NCBI GenBank assembly: GCA_900556555.1
Contig: USPF01000036.1
Location: forward strand, 1 to 25,050
Direction of reading: 5' to 3'
From: an uncultured Blautia sp.
GTDB taxonomy: Bacteria; Bacillota; Clostridia; Lachnospirales; Lachnospiraceae
DNA: 25,050 nt
This document shows positions 6,487-15,140 of the stretch, one piece after another (the stretch's first letter is position 1; each line of letters begins with the position of its first letter). The translations under genes and the position numbers were made by a program. The notes under the pieces were generated by a model. It did not search any database, had not been told where the DNA came from, and saw only the letters and a list, made by a program, of their open reading frames with translations.

Positions 6487-8393
6487 TGTCAGGAATGAAG
6501 AACAGAAAACATCCCAACATGCCGGGGACAAAGGTTGATAATCCAGGAAAACTTCTGGGCAGAGTGTTTGCCTATGTAGGAAAAAAATATAAGTTTCATC
6601 TGATTATTGTAGTGATTGGAATTTTTGCCAGTGTGCTTGCAAATGTGCAGGGAACCATGTTCATGAAAACCATGATTGATGATTATATCGTGCCGCTTCT
6701 TCAGGCTGACAAGCCGGATTTTGGCCCTTTTGGCATGGCGATTCTGAGAGTTGCGATGTTTTATCTTATTGGAGTAGTATTCGCTTATTTGTATAACCGT
6801 CTGATGATTTATGTTACCCAGGGAACATTGAGAGATTTGCGTAATGATATGTTTAAAAAGATGGAAAGTCTTCCTATCAAATATTTTGATACTCATCCGC
6901 ACGGAGACATTATGTCCGTTTATACCAATGATATTGACACATTGCGGCAGATGGTGAGTCAGAGTATTCCCCAGATGCTTTCCAGTTTGATGACCATTGT
7001 CAGTGTATTTATAAGTATGCTGATTCTCAATGTGCCGCTAACACTTGTCACAGTGGTCATGCTGGTGATTATGGTGACAGCAACTAAGAAAATCGCCTCC
7101 CTTTCCGGAAAATTCTTTATGGAGCAGCAGATCAATATTGGTAAAGTCAATGGCTATATTGAAGAAATGATGGAAGGACAGAAAGTGGTAAAGGTTTTCT
7201 GTCACGAAGAAGAGTCAAGAGAAAAGTTTGATGAGATTAATAACAAGTTGTTTGAAAGTGCCAACAATGCAAATAAATTTGCAAACTATCTGGGACCGGT
7301 AAATGCTCAGTTAGGCCATCTGAATTATGTGGTATGTGCCATTGTAGGCGGAATCCTGGCTATTAATGGTGTATGGGGATTTACCCTGGGAGGCCTGGCA
7401 AGTTTTCTTACGTTTAATAAAAGTATTACCATGCCGATTAATCAGATCAGCCAGCAGTTAAACAGTATTGTCATGGCACTGGCAGGTGCAAAGAGAATTT
7501 TTGATCTGATGGACGAACCGTCAGAAGCAGATCAGGGATATGTAGAGCTGGTAAATGCAAAAGAAAAAAATGGACAGCTTACAGAGAGCAAAGAACGTAC
7601 TGGCCGCTGGGCATGGAAGCATTTTCATAAGGCAGACGGAACCACAACTTATGTGGAGTTAAAGGGCGATATGGTTCTGGATGGAGTGGATTTTGGATAC
7701 AATGATGGCAAAATCGTACTTCATGATATTAAGATGTATGCCACACCGGGACAAAAGATTGCTTTTGTAGGTTCTACAGGGGCTGGAAAAACCACTATTA
7801 CCAATCTTCTGAACCGTTTTTATGATATCCAGGATGGCAAAATCCGTTATGACGGAATAAATGTAAATAAGATTAAAAAGGGAGATTTACGCCGTTCCAT
7901 GGGAATCGTACTGCAGGATACCAACTTGTTTACAGCTACGGTTATGGAAAATATCCGTTATGGAAAACTGGATGCCACAGATGAGGAAGTTATAGCAGCA
8001 GCAAAACTGGCAAATGCAGATGGATTTATCCGCAGATTACCAGATGGCTATGATACTATGCTGACCGGAAATGGTTCCAATCTGAGCCAGGGCCAGAGAC
8101 AGCTTCTTGCGATTGCCAGAGCAGCGGTAGCAAATCCTCCGGTCTTGATTCTGGATGAAGCCACAAGTTCTATTGATACCAGAACAGAAAAATTAGTGCA
8201 GGAAGGTATGGACAGACTGATGGAAGGAAGAACTACCTTTGTCATTGCCCATAGACTTTCTACAGTACGCAACAGTGATTGTATCATGGTACTGGAGCAG
8301 GGAAGGATTATTGAGAGAGGTTCTCATGAAGAACTGATGGCTGAGAAGGGAAAATATTATCAGTTATACACAGGAAACCAGGTAGCTGGGTGA
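6486..8393 (+). CDS. ABC exporter subunit with canonical catalytic site (half-transporter B)
   Basis: A 635-residue partner of the preceding half-transporter. Membrane helices span about residues 35-330. A roughly 50-residue linker (about 355-405, rich in Lys/Glu/Thr) precedes the ATPase domain. Walker A is GSTGAGKTT at 429-437, the signature is LSQGQ at 533-537, Walker B is VLILDE at 553-558 with catalytic Glu558, and the H-loop His589 is present (IAHRLS). It therefore carries the active Walker A/B set while its partner carries the intact SGGQ signature. Together they build one hydrolytic and one degenerate site, as in TM288/TM287 and YheH/YheI-type exporters. The genes overlap by one base, indicating translational coupling. 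A terminator follows. Confidence 0.9.
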   Translation: MSGMKNRKHPNMPGTKVDNPGKLLGRVFAYVGKKYKFHLIIVVIGIFASVLANVQGTMFMKTMIDDYIVPLLQADKPDFGPFGMAILRVAMFYLIGVVFAYLYNRLMIYVTQGTLRDLRNDMFKKMESLPIKYFDTHPHGDIMSVYTNDIDTLRQMVSQSIPQMLSSLMTIVSVFISMLILNVPLTLVTVVMLVIMVTATKKIASLSGKFFMEQQINIGKVNGYIEEMMEGQKVVKVFCHEEESREKFDEINNKLFESANNANKFANYLGPVNAQLGHLNYVVCAIVGGILAINGVWGFTLGGLASFLTFNKSITMPINQISQQLNSIVMALAGAKRIFDLMDEPSEADQGYVELVNAKEKNGQLTESKERTGRWAWKHFHKADGTTTYVELKGDMVLDGVDFGYNDGKIVLHDIKMYATPGQKIAFVGSTGAGKTTITNLLNRFYDIQDGKIRYDGINVNKIKKGDLRRSMGIVLQDTNLFTATVMENIRYGKLDATDEEVIAAAKLANADGFIRRLPDGYDTMLTGNGSNLSQGQRQLLAIARAAVANPPVLILDEATSSIDTRTEKLVQEGMDRLMEGRTTFVIAHRLSTVRNSDCIMVLEQGRIIERGSHEELMAEKGKYYQLYTGNQVAG

Positions 8394-8405
8394 GAAAAAT
8401 GATAG

Positions 8406-8444
8406 GAAAAGGCTTTGCAGCATGATACGTTGCAAAGCCTTTTC
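8406..8444 (+). terminator. Rho-independent terminator after the ABC exporter genes
   Basis: GAAAAGGCTTTGCA and TGCAAAGCCTTTTC form a perfect 14-bp stem with an 11-base loop, 12 bases after the stop codon. T-rich sequence in the 3' arm and after it supports termination. Confidence 0.85.
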
Positions 8445-8817
8445 TTATCATTAATAGTTATATTTGTTATATAATTAATTGTATAAAAATACCAATATTA
8501 ACTGAAATATACGGTTTAAAAATTGTTGTTTTATTACAAAACTTAAAGAGGCATCACGGTAGCACGATAAAGCGTAACGAGATTAGAGTAAAAAATATAT
8601 GCAAAAAGACGAAGATAAAAATTTAACAAAAATATAATTATGCAAAACAAACAAACGGATATGATTAAAGATACGAAATTGTTTAAAATAACCAAAAAAA
8701 TAATAAAATAAGACGATTTTTTGTCGCAATAGAAATAAAATAAGCTTATATTTCGAAAACGGAATAAATGATGTATTTCAAACGTGAAAAGAAAAAAGTT
8801 ACGAAGGAGGAGAAGCA
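8445..8817. other. Long AT-rich leader region before the permease gene
   Basis: About 370 bases without a credible gene. The region is extremely A+T rich and its only long open frame (minus strand) is a hydrophobic artefact of T-rich codons. No strong hairpin, recognisable riboswitch core or confident -35/-10 pair stands out. It ends in a strong ribosome binding site (GAAGGAGGAG) before the ATG at 8818. Confidence 0.5.
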
Positions 8818-10161
8818 ATGGCGCAAGAATTTACATCGACAAAAGATTTAAAGAGGACATTAGGGTTTAAAGAATTAATGGGAACTTGTGTTGGTGCTAT
8901 TATCGGTACAGGTATCATGTCATTAACCGGAGCGGGTATCGGAATGACAGGACGTTCCATTCCAATTGCATTTATCTTAGCAGGTATTCTTACCTTGATT
9001 GTTCGTTGTCCACAGATTTTTATTAACTCTGTTGCAAGATTCAGAGGTGGGCAGTATTCAATGGTTGGTTCCTTATTAGGACCTAGATGGTCAGGTACTT
9101 TCTCAATTATTTCTGTATTAACAAGTGTTACCTTGTCTATGTACGCATTATCTTTTGCAGATTATGCGATGCCATTTTTACCGATGGTTCCAAGAAAAAT
9201 TATTGCACTTAGTATCTTGACATTTTTATTTGTTGTTAACTCATTTGGTATTAACGTATTTGCTAAAGTACAGAACTTTACAGTTATTTTACTTGTATTA
9301 GCCTTGACACTGTTTTCTGTATTTGGTATTACACATATCGATGCGAATTACCTGGAACCGGCAACTTTTATGCCAGGTGGAATCAGAGGTCTTCTTAGAG
9401 CGGCTGTATTAATGAGTTTAGCAACAGACGGTTGCCAGATGATTACAGACTTAAGTGGTGAATGTAAAAACCCAACAAGAGATATTCCAAAAGCTATGAT
9501 TTGCGGTACTATGCTGGTAGCAGGTATGTATGCAGTTATCGGTACTGTAGCAGCTGGTGTTCTTCCTGTAGATCAGGTAGCAGATAAATCTTTATTATTA
9601 GTTGCTCAGGAAGTATTACCAAGACCTGTATATCTGTTCTTCATCATTGGTGGTGCTTGGATGGCATTGGTAACAACATTAAACAGCTCAATCGCAGCAG
9701 CAACAAAACCATTAATGCAGGCTTGTAGCGATGGATGGTATCCGAAATCTTGGGCAAAATTACATCCAAAATACAGAACTCCATTAATCTTATTAGGAAT
9801 CTACTACTTATGGGGCTTTTTCCCAATCGTATTTGACTTAGATATCGGTATTATTTCTGAGTTAACAATTACTGTTGGATCTGTTACAAAATCTATGATT
9901 GTATTGTGCTTGTTGAGATTGGATAAGGTTATGGGAGATCACTGGAAAGCGTCTCCATTCCATATCAGTCAGGGTAAATTAAAAGTACTCGGTATTGTGG
10001 TATTGTCGACGATTATTTTCCAAGCAATCACATCAGCATTAGACCTGCCACTTCCGTTACTGTTAGGTAACCTTGCAATGGTAGTATTCGCATTTGTATT
10101 TGGCGGAATCAGATATAAGAGTGGTAAAGTTAACGTAGAATGTAGCCATGAATGGGCTTAA
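8818..10161 (+). CDS. APC-superfamily amino acid permease
   Basis: A 447-residue polytopic membrane transporter of the amino acid-polyamine-organocation superfamily. The first helix carries the glycine-rich motif GAIIGTGIM (about residues 26-34), which binds the substrate's amino and carboxyl groups in this fold. About 12 hydrophobic segments follow. Another helix near residue 190-205 contains the typical SLATDGCQMITDLSGECKNPTRDIPKAM stretch, which starts in a helix and ends in the conserved E-x-x-x-P-x-R-x-I-P-K/R loop. The gene is followed after 31 bases by an M20-family amidohydrolase, suggesting import of an amino acid conjugate or dipeptide for hydrolysis. Codon use is strongly biased to TTA, GTA and GCA, unlike the exporter genes before it. 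Substrate not determinable. Confidence 0.85.
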   Translation: MAQEFTSTKDLKRTLGFKELMGTCVGAIIGTGIMSLTGAGIGMTGRSIPIAFILAGILTLIVRCPQIFINSVARFRGGQYSMVGSLLGPRWSGTFSIISVLTSVTLSMYALSFADYAMPFLPMVPRKIIALSILTFLFVVNSFGINVFAKVQNFTVILLVLALTLFSVFGITHIDANYLEPATFMPGGIRGLLRAAVLMSLATDGCQMITDLSGECKNPTRDIPKAMICGTMLVAGMYAVIGTVAAGVLPVDQVADKSLLLVAQEVLPRPVYLFFIIGGAWMALVTTLNSSIAAATKPLMQACSDGWYPKSWAKLHPKYRTPLILLGIYYLWGFFPIVFDLDIGIISELTITVGSVTKSMIVLCLLRLDKVMGDHWKASPFHISQGKLKVLGIVVLSTIIFQAITSALDLPLPLLLGNLAMVVFAFVFGGIRYKSGKVNVECSHEWA

Positions 10162-10192
10162 ACAATAAGAATAAGTAAAAAGGAGAAGTATT

Positions 10193-11428
10193 ATGGGGAA
10201 CTTAAATAATGACGAACTTTTAATGATGAATGCAATTGATGCAGGAAGAGAAAAAGTTCATATGATTGCAAAAACTATTTGGGAATATAAAGAAGTAGGC
10301 TGGGAGGAGTTTAAGTCTTCTAACTTATTGATGGATGAATTTGAAAAAATGGGATTTACTGTTCAAAGAGGACTTGTTGGTAAACATCCTGCATTCGGTT
10401 ATGACATCGACATGCCAACTGCTTTTAAGGCTGTATTCAAAGGAAAAGAAGGAGGACCGACCATTGGTTTAATGTTAGAGTATGATGCACTTCCAAATGG
10501 ACATGCTTGTGGACATAACCTGATTGCTTCAGCAGGTTTTGCAGCAGCTATTGGATTACAGGAATTATTCAAAACAATTCCGGGTGATTTAGTTGTCTAT
10601 GGAACTCCAGCAGAAGAATTAGATGGTTCTAAACATTACATTTTAGCTGGTGGATTTATGGATGAAGTGGATTTAATGTTTGCAAACCACTATGGAAAAG
10701 ACTGGTGCTCAGAAGTGACAGGAAAAGCGATTGTATGGCCACTTCATGACAAATGGGTAACCTTTACTGGTAAACCGTCTCATGCTTCTGCTACACCTCA
10801 CAATGGAAGAAGTGCTTTGGATGCTGTATTACTTACTTGTATGGGGCTGGAATTTTTAAGAGAACATACTTTAGAAACAGACCGTATCCATTACATTATC
10901 TCGAATGGTGGAACAGCCGCAAACTCTGTTCCGGATAAAGCGACCTTGAATGTAGAATTAAGAGCAAATGATTCAGCAGAATTAAATGATATGATGCGCC
11001 GTGTGGATAATGTTATCAGAGGTGCAGAGCTGATGACAGATACAAAAGCAGATTACAAATGGGATTCTCCATGGTATTGTGCAACTCCTGTTCCTAGCTT
11101 TTATCGAGCAGCTTCCAGTTTTGCTCCGGATTTAGGTTTGGATGAATCTAGATTTACATTTGGAAATATGCCACAGGCGTCCTCTGACTTGGGATGTGTA
11201 GCTTACAAAATCCCAACTATAGAGATTACATTCCCGATTGTAAAAGATGATGAGGTTGTTCCGGTTGGACACAGTAATGAATTAACAGCAATCTCTGGAA
11301 ATGAATATCCAATCGATCAGAGTATTATGGCTGGTAAACTGATGGCTCTTACTGCATATAGAGTGGGAACAAATCCAGAAGAGTTACAGAAAATTAAAGA
11401 CGAATTCGCAAAAAACTATAGAGAGTGA
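10193..11428 (+). CDS. M20-family amidohydrolase/peptidase (M20D, AbgB-like)
   Basis: A 411-residue cytoplasmic metallohydrolase that cleaves amide bonds of N-acyl or aminobenzoyl amino acids or small peptides. Metal-site motifs of the M20D group are visible: NGHACGHN with Cys106 and His108, and the glutamate pair Glu141-Glu142 in GTPAEELDG. A dimerisation lid domain begins about residue 185, around the KPSHASATPHNGRSALDA segment. A C-terminal His in VGHSNE (near residue 364) is a candidate last ligand. It closely follows the permease and starts at ATG behind AAAAAGGAG, so the two are likely one operon. Homologues are annotated as aminobenzoyl-glutamate utilisation or N-acyl-amino-acid hydrolases; the true substrate is unknown. 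A strong hairpin follows the stop. Confidence 0.85.
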   Translation: MGNLNNDELLMMNAIDAGREKVHMIAKTIWEYKEVGWEEFKSSNLLMDEFEKMGFTVQRGLVGKHPAFGYDIDMPTAFKAVFKGKEGGPTIGLMLEYDALPNGHACGHNLIASAGFAAAIGLQELFKTIPGDLVVYGTPAEELDGSKHYILAGGFMDEVDLMFANHYGKDWCSEVTGKAIVWPLHDKWVTFTGKPSHASATPHNGRSALDAVLLTCMGLEFLREHTLETDRIHYIISNGGTAANSVPDKATLNVELRANDSAELNDMMRRVDNVIRGAELMTDTKADYKWDSPWYCATPVPSFYRAASSFAPDLGLDESRFTFGNMPQASSDLGCVAYKIPTIEITFPIVKDDEVVPVGHSNELTAISGNEYPIDQSIMAGKLMALTAYRVGTNPEELQKIKDEFAKNYRE

Positions 11429-11434
11429 TTAGAC

Positions 11435-11474
11435 GTAAGAAGGTCTTCCATGGAAACATGGAAGACCTTCTTAC
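11435..11474. terminator. Strong hairpin after the amidohydrolase gene
   Basis: GTAAGAAGGTCTTCCATG and its exact reverse complement form an 18-bp perfect stem closed by a GAAA tetraloop. No T run follows on the plus strand (TAAAAGG), so the termination mechanism is less certain. It lies directly before the truncated aldo/keto reductase and may mark the deletion junction. Confidence 0.6.
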
Positions 11475-11477
11475 TAA

Positions 11478-12375
11478 AAGGAAAGAGGAATTAAAATGAA
11501 TACAGCCAGAGCGTACTCAGATAGTGAAGAAAAACTAGGAGAGGCGTTCCATTATGTAAGAGAAAAAATAGTCATCAGTACGAAAACTGCTGCAAAAACT
11601 GCAGGGCATTTTGGAAAGATTTAGATGAAAGTTTGAAGAAATTGAGAACAGATTATATTGATATCTATCAGTTCCACACACCAGATTTTTGTCCAAGACC
11701 AGGTGATGAAAGTGGTTTGTATGATGCAATGCTAGAAGCGAAAGCTCAAGGGAAAATTCGTCATATCGGAATCACAAATCATAAAATTACAGTAGCAAAT
11801 GAAGCGGTTGCATCTGGATTATATGAGACTATGCAATTTCCATTTTATTATTTAGCATCAAAAAAAGAACTGAAGCTGGTAGCAGACTGCAAAGAAGCAG
11901 ATATGGGATTTATTGCTATGAAAGGTCTGTCAGGTGGACTGATTTCCAACTCCGCCTGTGCATATGCGTTTATGAATCAGCCACAGTTTGCGCATGTGGC
12001 TCCAATTTGGGGTATGCAAAGAGAACAGGAATTGGATGAGTTTCTTGCTCATGGAGAATGTCCACCTGTTTTAGATGAAGAATTACAGGCCATTATAGAG
12101 CATGATGTGAAGCAATTATCAGGAGATTTTTGCCGTGGATGCGGATATTGTATGCCTTGTCCGGCTGGAATCGGAATTAATAATTGTGCACGAATGAGTT
12201 TAATGCTTAGAGAAGAGCACCGCAGGCAGGATGGCTGTCTAAAGAGTGGCAGGAAAAAATGGCCAAGATTGAAAATTGCTTGCATTGCAATGCGTGTACG
12301 AAAAAATGTCCATACGAATTAAATACACCAGAACTATTAGCAAAGAATTATGAAGATTATAAAACACTTCTTTAA
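11478..12375 (+). pseudogene. Aldo/keto reductase with C-terminal 4Fe-4S motif, degraded
   Basis: A recognisable NADP-dependent aldo/keto reductase of the iron-sulfur-containing type, broken in several ways. Similarity begins abruptly at ERGIKMNTARAYSDSEEKLG just after the hairpin, so about the first 50-60 residues are missing. The catalytic Asp of the DTAxxY motif reads Asn. A one-base loss near 11604 shifts the frame after AAKTAG; the correct continuation (FWKDLDESLKKLRTDYIDIYQFH) lies in another frame. A second shift near 12212 moves the last part (RRAPQAGWLSKEW, then CLHCNACTKKCPYEL) out of frame. Reassembled, it ends at the TAA at 12373. Two cysteine clusters (CRGCGYCMPC and CLHCNACTKKC) would have held Fe-S clusters. 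The longest intact piece (11633-12322) is 229 residues and unlikely to work. Confidence 0.85.
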
Positions 12376-12377
12376 AG

Positions 12378-12414
12378 AAAAAAGTGGTTGAACATAAAAA
12401 TCAACCACTTTTTT
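12378..12414. terminator. Bidirectional terminator between the reductase remnant and pepT
   Basis: AAAAAAGTGGTTGA and TCAACCACTTTTTT pair perfectly around a 9-base loop. T runs lie at the 3' end on both strands, so it can end transcription from both converging genes. Confidence 0.88.
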
Positions 12415-12433
12415 TCACTATTGTTCTATAATT

Positions 12434-13666
12434 TTACTTTTCAAAACCAGCATAAAGCCTGCAAAGCCCTACAATTACCTGTACGCATTTCTCCATGGAC
12501 TGGATGCATACGAACTCATAATGACCATGGCAGTTGTGATCCCCTGTACCAAGGTTTGGACAAGGAAGACCCATATAAGAAAGTCTGGCACCGTCTGTAC
12601 CGCCACGGATAGGAACTACTTTTGGCTGGATATCAAGCTTTTCGTAAACAGACAGGACACTGTCGATGAGGTGCATATGAGGCTCAATTTTTTCCTTCAT
12701 GTTGAAGTAGGAATCTTCGATTTGCAAATCAATGGTACCGTCACCGTATTTTTGATTTAAGTAAGCAGCTGCATGTTCCATCACTTCTTTTTTCTGCTGG
12801 AATAAGGTTTTATCATGGTCACGGATAATATATTCCATGGAAGCGTGTTCCACAGAGCCGTTCATGCTGTCCAGATGAATAAAGCCTTCTCTGCATTCGG
12901 TATGTTCCGGTTTTTGAGCAGATGGCATGAGGTTTTCAAATTCCATAGCAATGCTGAGAGCATTTTTCATCTTGTTTTTGGCAGAGCCTGGGTGGATGCT
13001 CAATCCTGTGATCTCCACCATAGCAGAAGCGGCATTAAAGTTTTCGTATTCCAATTCTCCGCATTCGCCGCCATCCATAGTATATGCGAAATCTGCACCA
13101 AAACGTTTTACATCAAACCGGTCAGCACCCTGGCCGATTTCTTCGTCTGGAGTGAAACCAATACGGATGGTGCCGTGTGGAATCTCAGGGTGTGCCAGGA
13201 GAAATTCTGCGGCCGTGAGGATTTCTGCCAGTCCGGCTTTGTCATCCCCGCCCAGAAGAGTAGTGCCGTCTGTGACGATTAAATCTTGCCCCTGATACTG
13301 TCTGAGATTTTCAAAGTCAGCAGGACTCATGATCATATGAGTTTCTTCGTTTAAAAGGATATCTTTTCCGTCATAATTTTCGATTGTGCGTGGGCGGATA
13401 TTAGCACCGGAAGATGCGGGGGCAGTGTCCATATGTGCAATAAATCCCAGCACAGGTCCATGATAATCTGTAATTGTAGCAGGCAGAGTTCCGAAAACAT
13501 AACCGTTTTCATCACAGCTTACATCCTGCAGTCCCATTTCTCTCATTTCTTCTACTAAAAGTGCTGCAAAATCCAACTGGCTACCGGTACTTGGGAAGGT
13601 ATCAGAAGAAGGGTCGGAGGTTGTGTCAACAGAAATATATTTCAGGAAACGTTCTTGTACTTTCAT
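12434..13666 (-). CDS. pepT: Peptidase T (tripeptide aminopeptidase)
   Basis: A cytoplasmic dizinc aminopeptidase of family M20B that removes the N-terminal residue from tripeptides. It has 410 residues, the usual length. Metal and catalytic residues are at the family positions: His78 and Asp80 in IAHMDTAP, Asp141 in LLGGDDKAGLAE, Glu175/Glu176 in FTPDEEIGQG, Asp198 in YTMDGG, and the C-terminal His in GTGDHNCHG. The RGGTDGARLS segment typical of PepT precedes that histidine. The start ATG follows AAAAAAGGAG. The gene stands alone, convergent with the reductase remnant and divergent from lrgAB. Confidence 0.95.
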   Translation of the reverse strand: MKVQERFLKYISVDTTSDPSSDTFPSTGSQLDFAALLVEEMREMGLQDVSCDENGYVFGTLPATITDYHGPVLGFIAHMDTAPASSGANIRPRTIENYDGKDILLNEETHMIMSPADFENLRQYQGQDLIVTDGTTLLGGDDKAGLAEILTAAEFLLAHPEIPHGTIRIGFTPDEEIGQGADRFDVKRFGADFAYTMDGGECGELEYENFNAASAMVEITGLSIHPGSAKNKMKNALSIAMEFENLMPSAQKPEHTECREGFIHLDSMNGSVEHASMEYIIRDHDKTLFQQKKEVMEHAAAYLNQKYGDGTIDLQIEDSYFNMKEKIEPHMHLIDSVLSVYEKLDIQPKVVPIRGGTDGARLSYMGLPCPNLGTGDHNCHGHYEFVCIQSMEKCVQVIVGLCRLYAGFEK

Positions 13667-13761
13667 AAATTTTTACTCCTTTTTTAGTATAGTTTGGAAC
13701 ATAAGTATGAAAATATGCTATCACAGAGAAAAAAGTTTGTCTATAATTCGAGAGAAAAAAG

Positions 13762-13790
13762 TTGACTTCGTTTTTGGGGGTGTCTATAAT
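13762..13790 (+). promoter_or_regulatory. Sigma-A promoter of the lrgAB operon
   Basis: TTGACT at 13762-13767 and TATAAT at 13785-13790 are separated by exactly 17 bases. This is one mismatch from the full consensus. The lrgA start is 44 bases beyond the -10. A second TGTCTATAAT decamer at 13738-13747 repeats the -10 region (13781-13790) but lacks a good -35. Confidence 0.8.
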
Positions 13791-13833
13791 GAATGAGTGA
13801 TTTGATGTCAGATAAAAGAAAAGAGGTTTGTAT

Positions 13834-14205
13834 ATGAAATATTTGCGGCAGTTTGCCATTATTTTATTTATTTCCCTGCTGGGAGAATTGCTTCGTGTTC
13901 TGATTCCGCTGCCGATTCCGGCAAGTGTTTATGGACTGGTTCTGATGCTTCTTGCGCTTATTACAGGGGTATTGAAGGTACATCAGGTAAAAGAAGCGTC
14001 TTCTTTTTTAATAGAAATCATGCCGGTCATGTTTATCCCTGCCGGAGTAGGGCTACTGGAAGCATGGCCAGCTCTTCGTCCCGTTTGGATTCCGATTATG
14101 CTAATTACCATGCTGACTACGGTGATTGTTATGGTGGTCACAGGAAGAGTGGCTCAGAGAATAATTGAAAAGGAGAACAAAGAAGATGGAAAAGTTTCTC
14201 ATTGA
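13834..14205 (+). CDS. lrgA: LrgA/CidA-family holin-like membrane protein
   Basis: A 123-residue integral membrane protein with about four hydrophobic helices. The family signature LIPLPIPASVYGLVLMLLAL lies near residues 23-42, and the conserved FIPAGVGLLE near 70-79. Proteins of this family work with LrgB in control of murein hydrolase activity and cell lysis, and in some bacteria in pyruvate uptake. The ATG at 13834 has AGAGG seven bases before it; an in-frame TTG at 13828 is too close to that site. The gene overlaps the following lrgB start by 20 bases. No LytTR-type LytSR regulators lie beside it. The choice between LrgA and CidA names cannot be made from sequence alone. Confidence 0.85.
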   Translation: MKYLRQFAIILFISLLGELLRVLIPLPIPASVYGLVLMLLALITGVLKVHQVKEASSFLIEIMPVMFIPAGVGLLEAWPALRPVWIPIMLITMLTTVIVMVVTGRVAQRIIEKENKEDGKVSH

Positions 14206-14878
14206 CTCTGTGTTTTTTGGTGCGGTCATTAGTCTTCTTGCTTATGAGGCTGGGTTACTGCTAAAGAAAAAATTCAAACTGGCGATTTTAAATCCTCTGC
14301 TCCTGGCAGTGATTTGTGTTATGGCAGTGCTGGTGATTCTGGATGTGGATTATGAACAGTACAATGAAGGGGCAAAGTATATCAGCTATCTTATGACACC
14401 TGCTACAGTGTGTCTGGCGGTTCCTTTATATGAGCAATTATCACTTTTGAAAAAGAATTTTAAGGCAGTTGCCGCAGGAATTATTTCGGGAGTTCTTGCC
14501 AGTTTGGTCAGTGTTCTGGGACTGTCCGTGCTCTTTGGATTGAATCATGAACAGTATGTGACGCTGCTCCCTAAATCCATTACAACAGCTATTGGAATGG
14601 GGATTTCTGAGGAATTAGACGGAATTGTTACGATTACGGTGGCATCCATTATTATCACAGGAATTTTGGGAAATGTCATTGCGGAATTTGTCTGCAAAGT
14701 GTTTAAAATTCACCATCCCATTGCAAAGGGGCTGGCACTTGGAACTGCTTCTCATGCCATTGGAACGGCAAAAGCAATGGAAATGGGACCGGTTGAGGGT
14801 GCTATGAGTAGTCTGGCTATTGCAGTAGCTGGCTTGCTTACTGTGATAGGAGCATCTGTGTTTGCCGGAATGTTGTAA
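14186..14878 (+). CDS. lrgB: LrgB/CidB-family membrane protein
   Basis: A 230-residue polytopic membrane protein of the LrgB family, partner of LrgA in murein hydrolase export control or metabolite transport. Family motifs visible are [12 protein letters not shown], the [26 protein letters not shown] block and a hydrophobic C-terminus. The ATG at 14186 follows AAGGAG by ten bases and gives [10 protein letters not shown]; an in-frame TTG at 14165 lies upstream of that binding site and is rejected. It overlaps lrgA by 20 bases, so the two are translationally coupled. Confidence 0.88.
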   Translation: MEKFLIDSVFFGAVISLLAYEAGLLLKKKFKLAILNPLLLAVICVMAVLVILDVDYEQYNEGAKYISYLMTPATVCLAVPLYEQLSLLKKNFKAVAAGIISGVLASLVSVLGLSVLFGLNHEQYVTLLPKSITTAIGMGISEELDGIVTITVASIIITGILGNVIAEFVCKVFKIHHPIAKGLALGTASHAIGTAKAMEMGPVEGAMSSLAIAVAGLLTVIGASVFAGML

Positions 14879-14904
14879 GAAAAAATATGTATAAAAATCA
14901 TATA

Positions 14905-15132
14905 TCAGAATAGAGTAGAGCCCCGGGGGATACTGCCTCCGGGGCTCTGCTGCGTCATTATTTCGATGGGAAATGTGCCTTTACAAGTTCGAAATTTCCA
15001 TCTGCTTCTTGGGAGAAAGAAGGTCATCCACAAAAGCAATGCGGCAATCATAATGGTTTCTCCGGCCAGCGTGAACAGGGAGCCTCCTTTGTACAAAATC
15101 CAGGCTGCGATGAGAAAATACAGGATGATCAA
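14905..15132 (-). CDS. Possible small membrane protein, apparently frameshifted at its start
   Basis: The minus-strand frame encodes a strongly hydrophobic protein with two helices (ILLLIILYFLIAAWILY, then AGETIMIAALLLWMTFF), followed by a basic segment. The open frame has only a TTG near 15132 as start, with no ribosome binding site. However, an ATG at 15148-15150 has an ideal AGGAGG six bases before it and begins MQK. It enters the hydrophobic frame only if one base is removed from the run of six A just after it. The last 15 or so residues are translation of the terminator hairpin, so the true end is also doubtful. It could be a decayed gene, a sequencing error, or chance. Family unknown. 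Confidence 0.35.
   Translation of the reverse strand: MIILYFLIAAWILYKGGSLFTLAGETIMIAALLLWMTFFLPRSRWKFRTCKGTFPIEIMTQQSPGGSIPRGSTLF
14917..14948. terminator. GC-rich hairpin between convergent lrgB and the YesL operon
   Basis: AGAGCCCCGG and CCGGGGCTCT form a perfect 10-bp stem with a 12-base loop. It is GC-rich but lacks a clear T tract on either strand. It lies 39 bases beyond lrgB and could serve both converging operons. Confidence 0.6.
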
Positions 15133-15140
15133 TAAGAGAA

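Noticed and set aside
6489..6902. A 137-codon open frame on the minus strand inside the second ABC exporter gene
   Set aside because: It lies wholly opposite a clearly identified coding region, has no recognisable family and shows composition expected of an antisense shadow.
8445..8817. A riboswitch or leader RNA before the permease
   Set aside because: The region is long enough, but no strong stem, known conserved core or terminator/antiterminator pair could be seen by eye.
8543..8818. A 91-codon hydrophobic minus-strand open frame upstream of the permease
   Set aside because: Its Phe/Ile/Leu-rich product is what A-rich DNA gives when read in reverse; there is no start signal or family.
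12815..13282. A 155-codon plus-strand open frame opposite pepT
   Set aside because: pepT is supported by conserved metal ligands in order; the antisense frame has no motif and no ribosome binding site.
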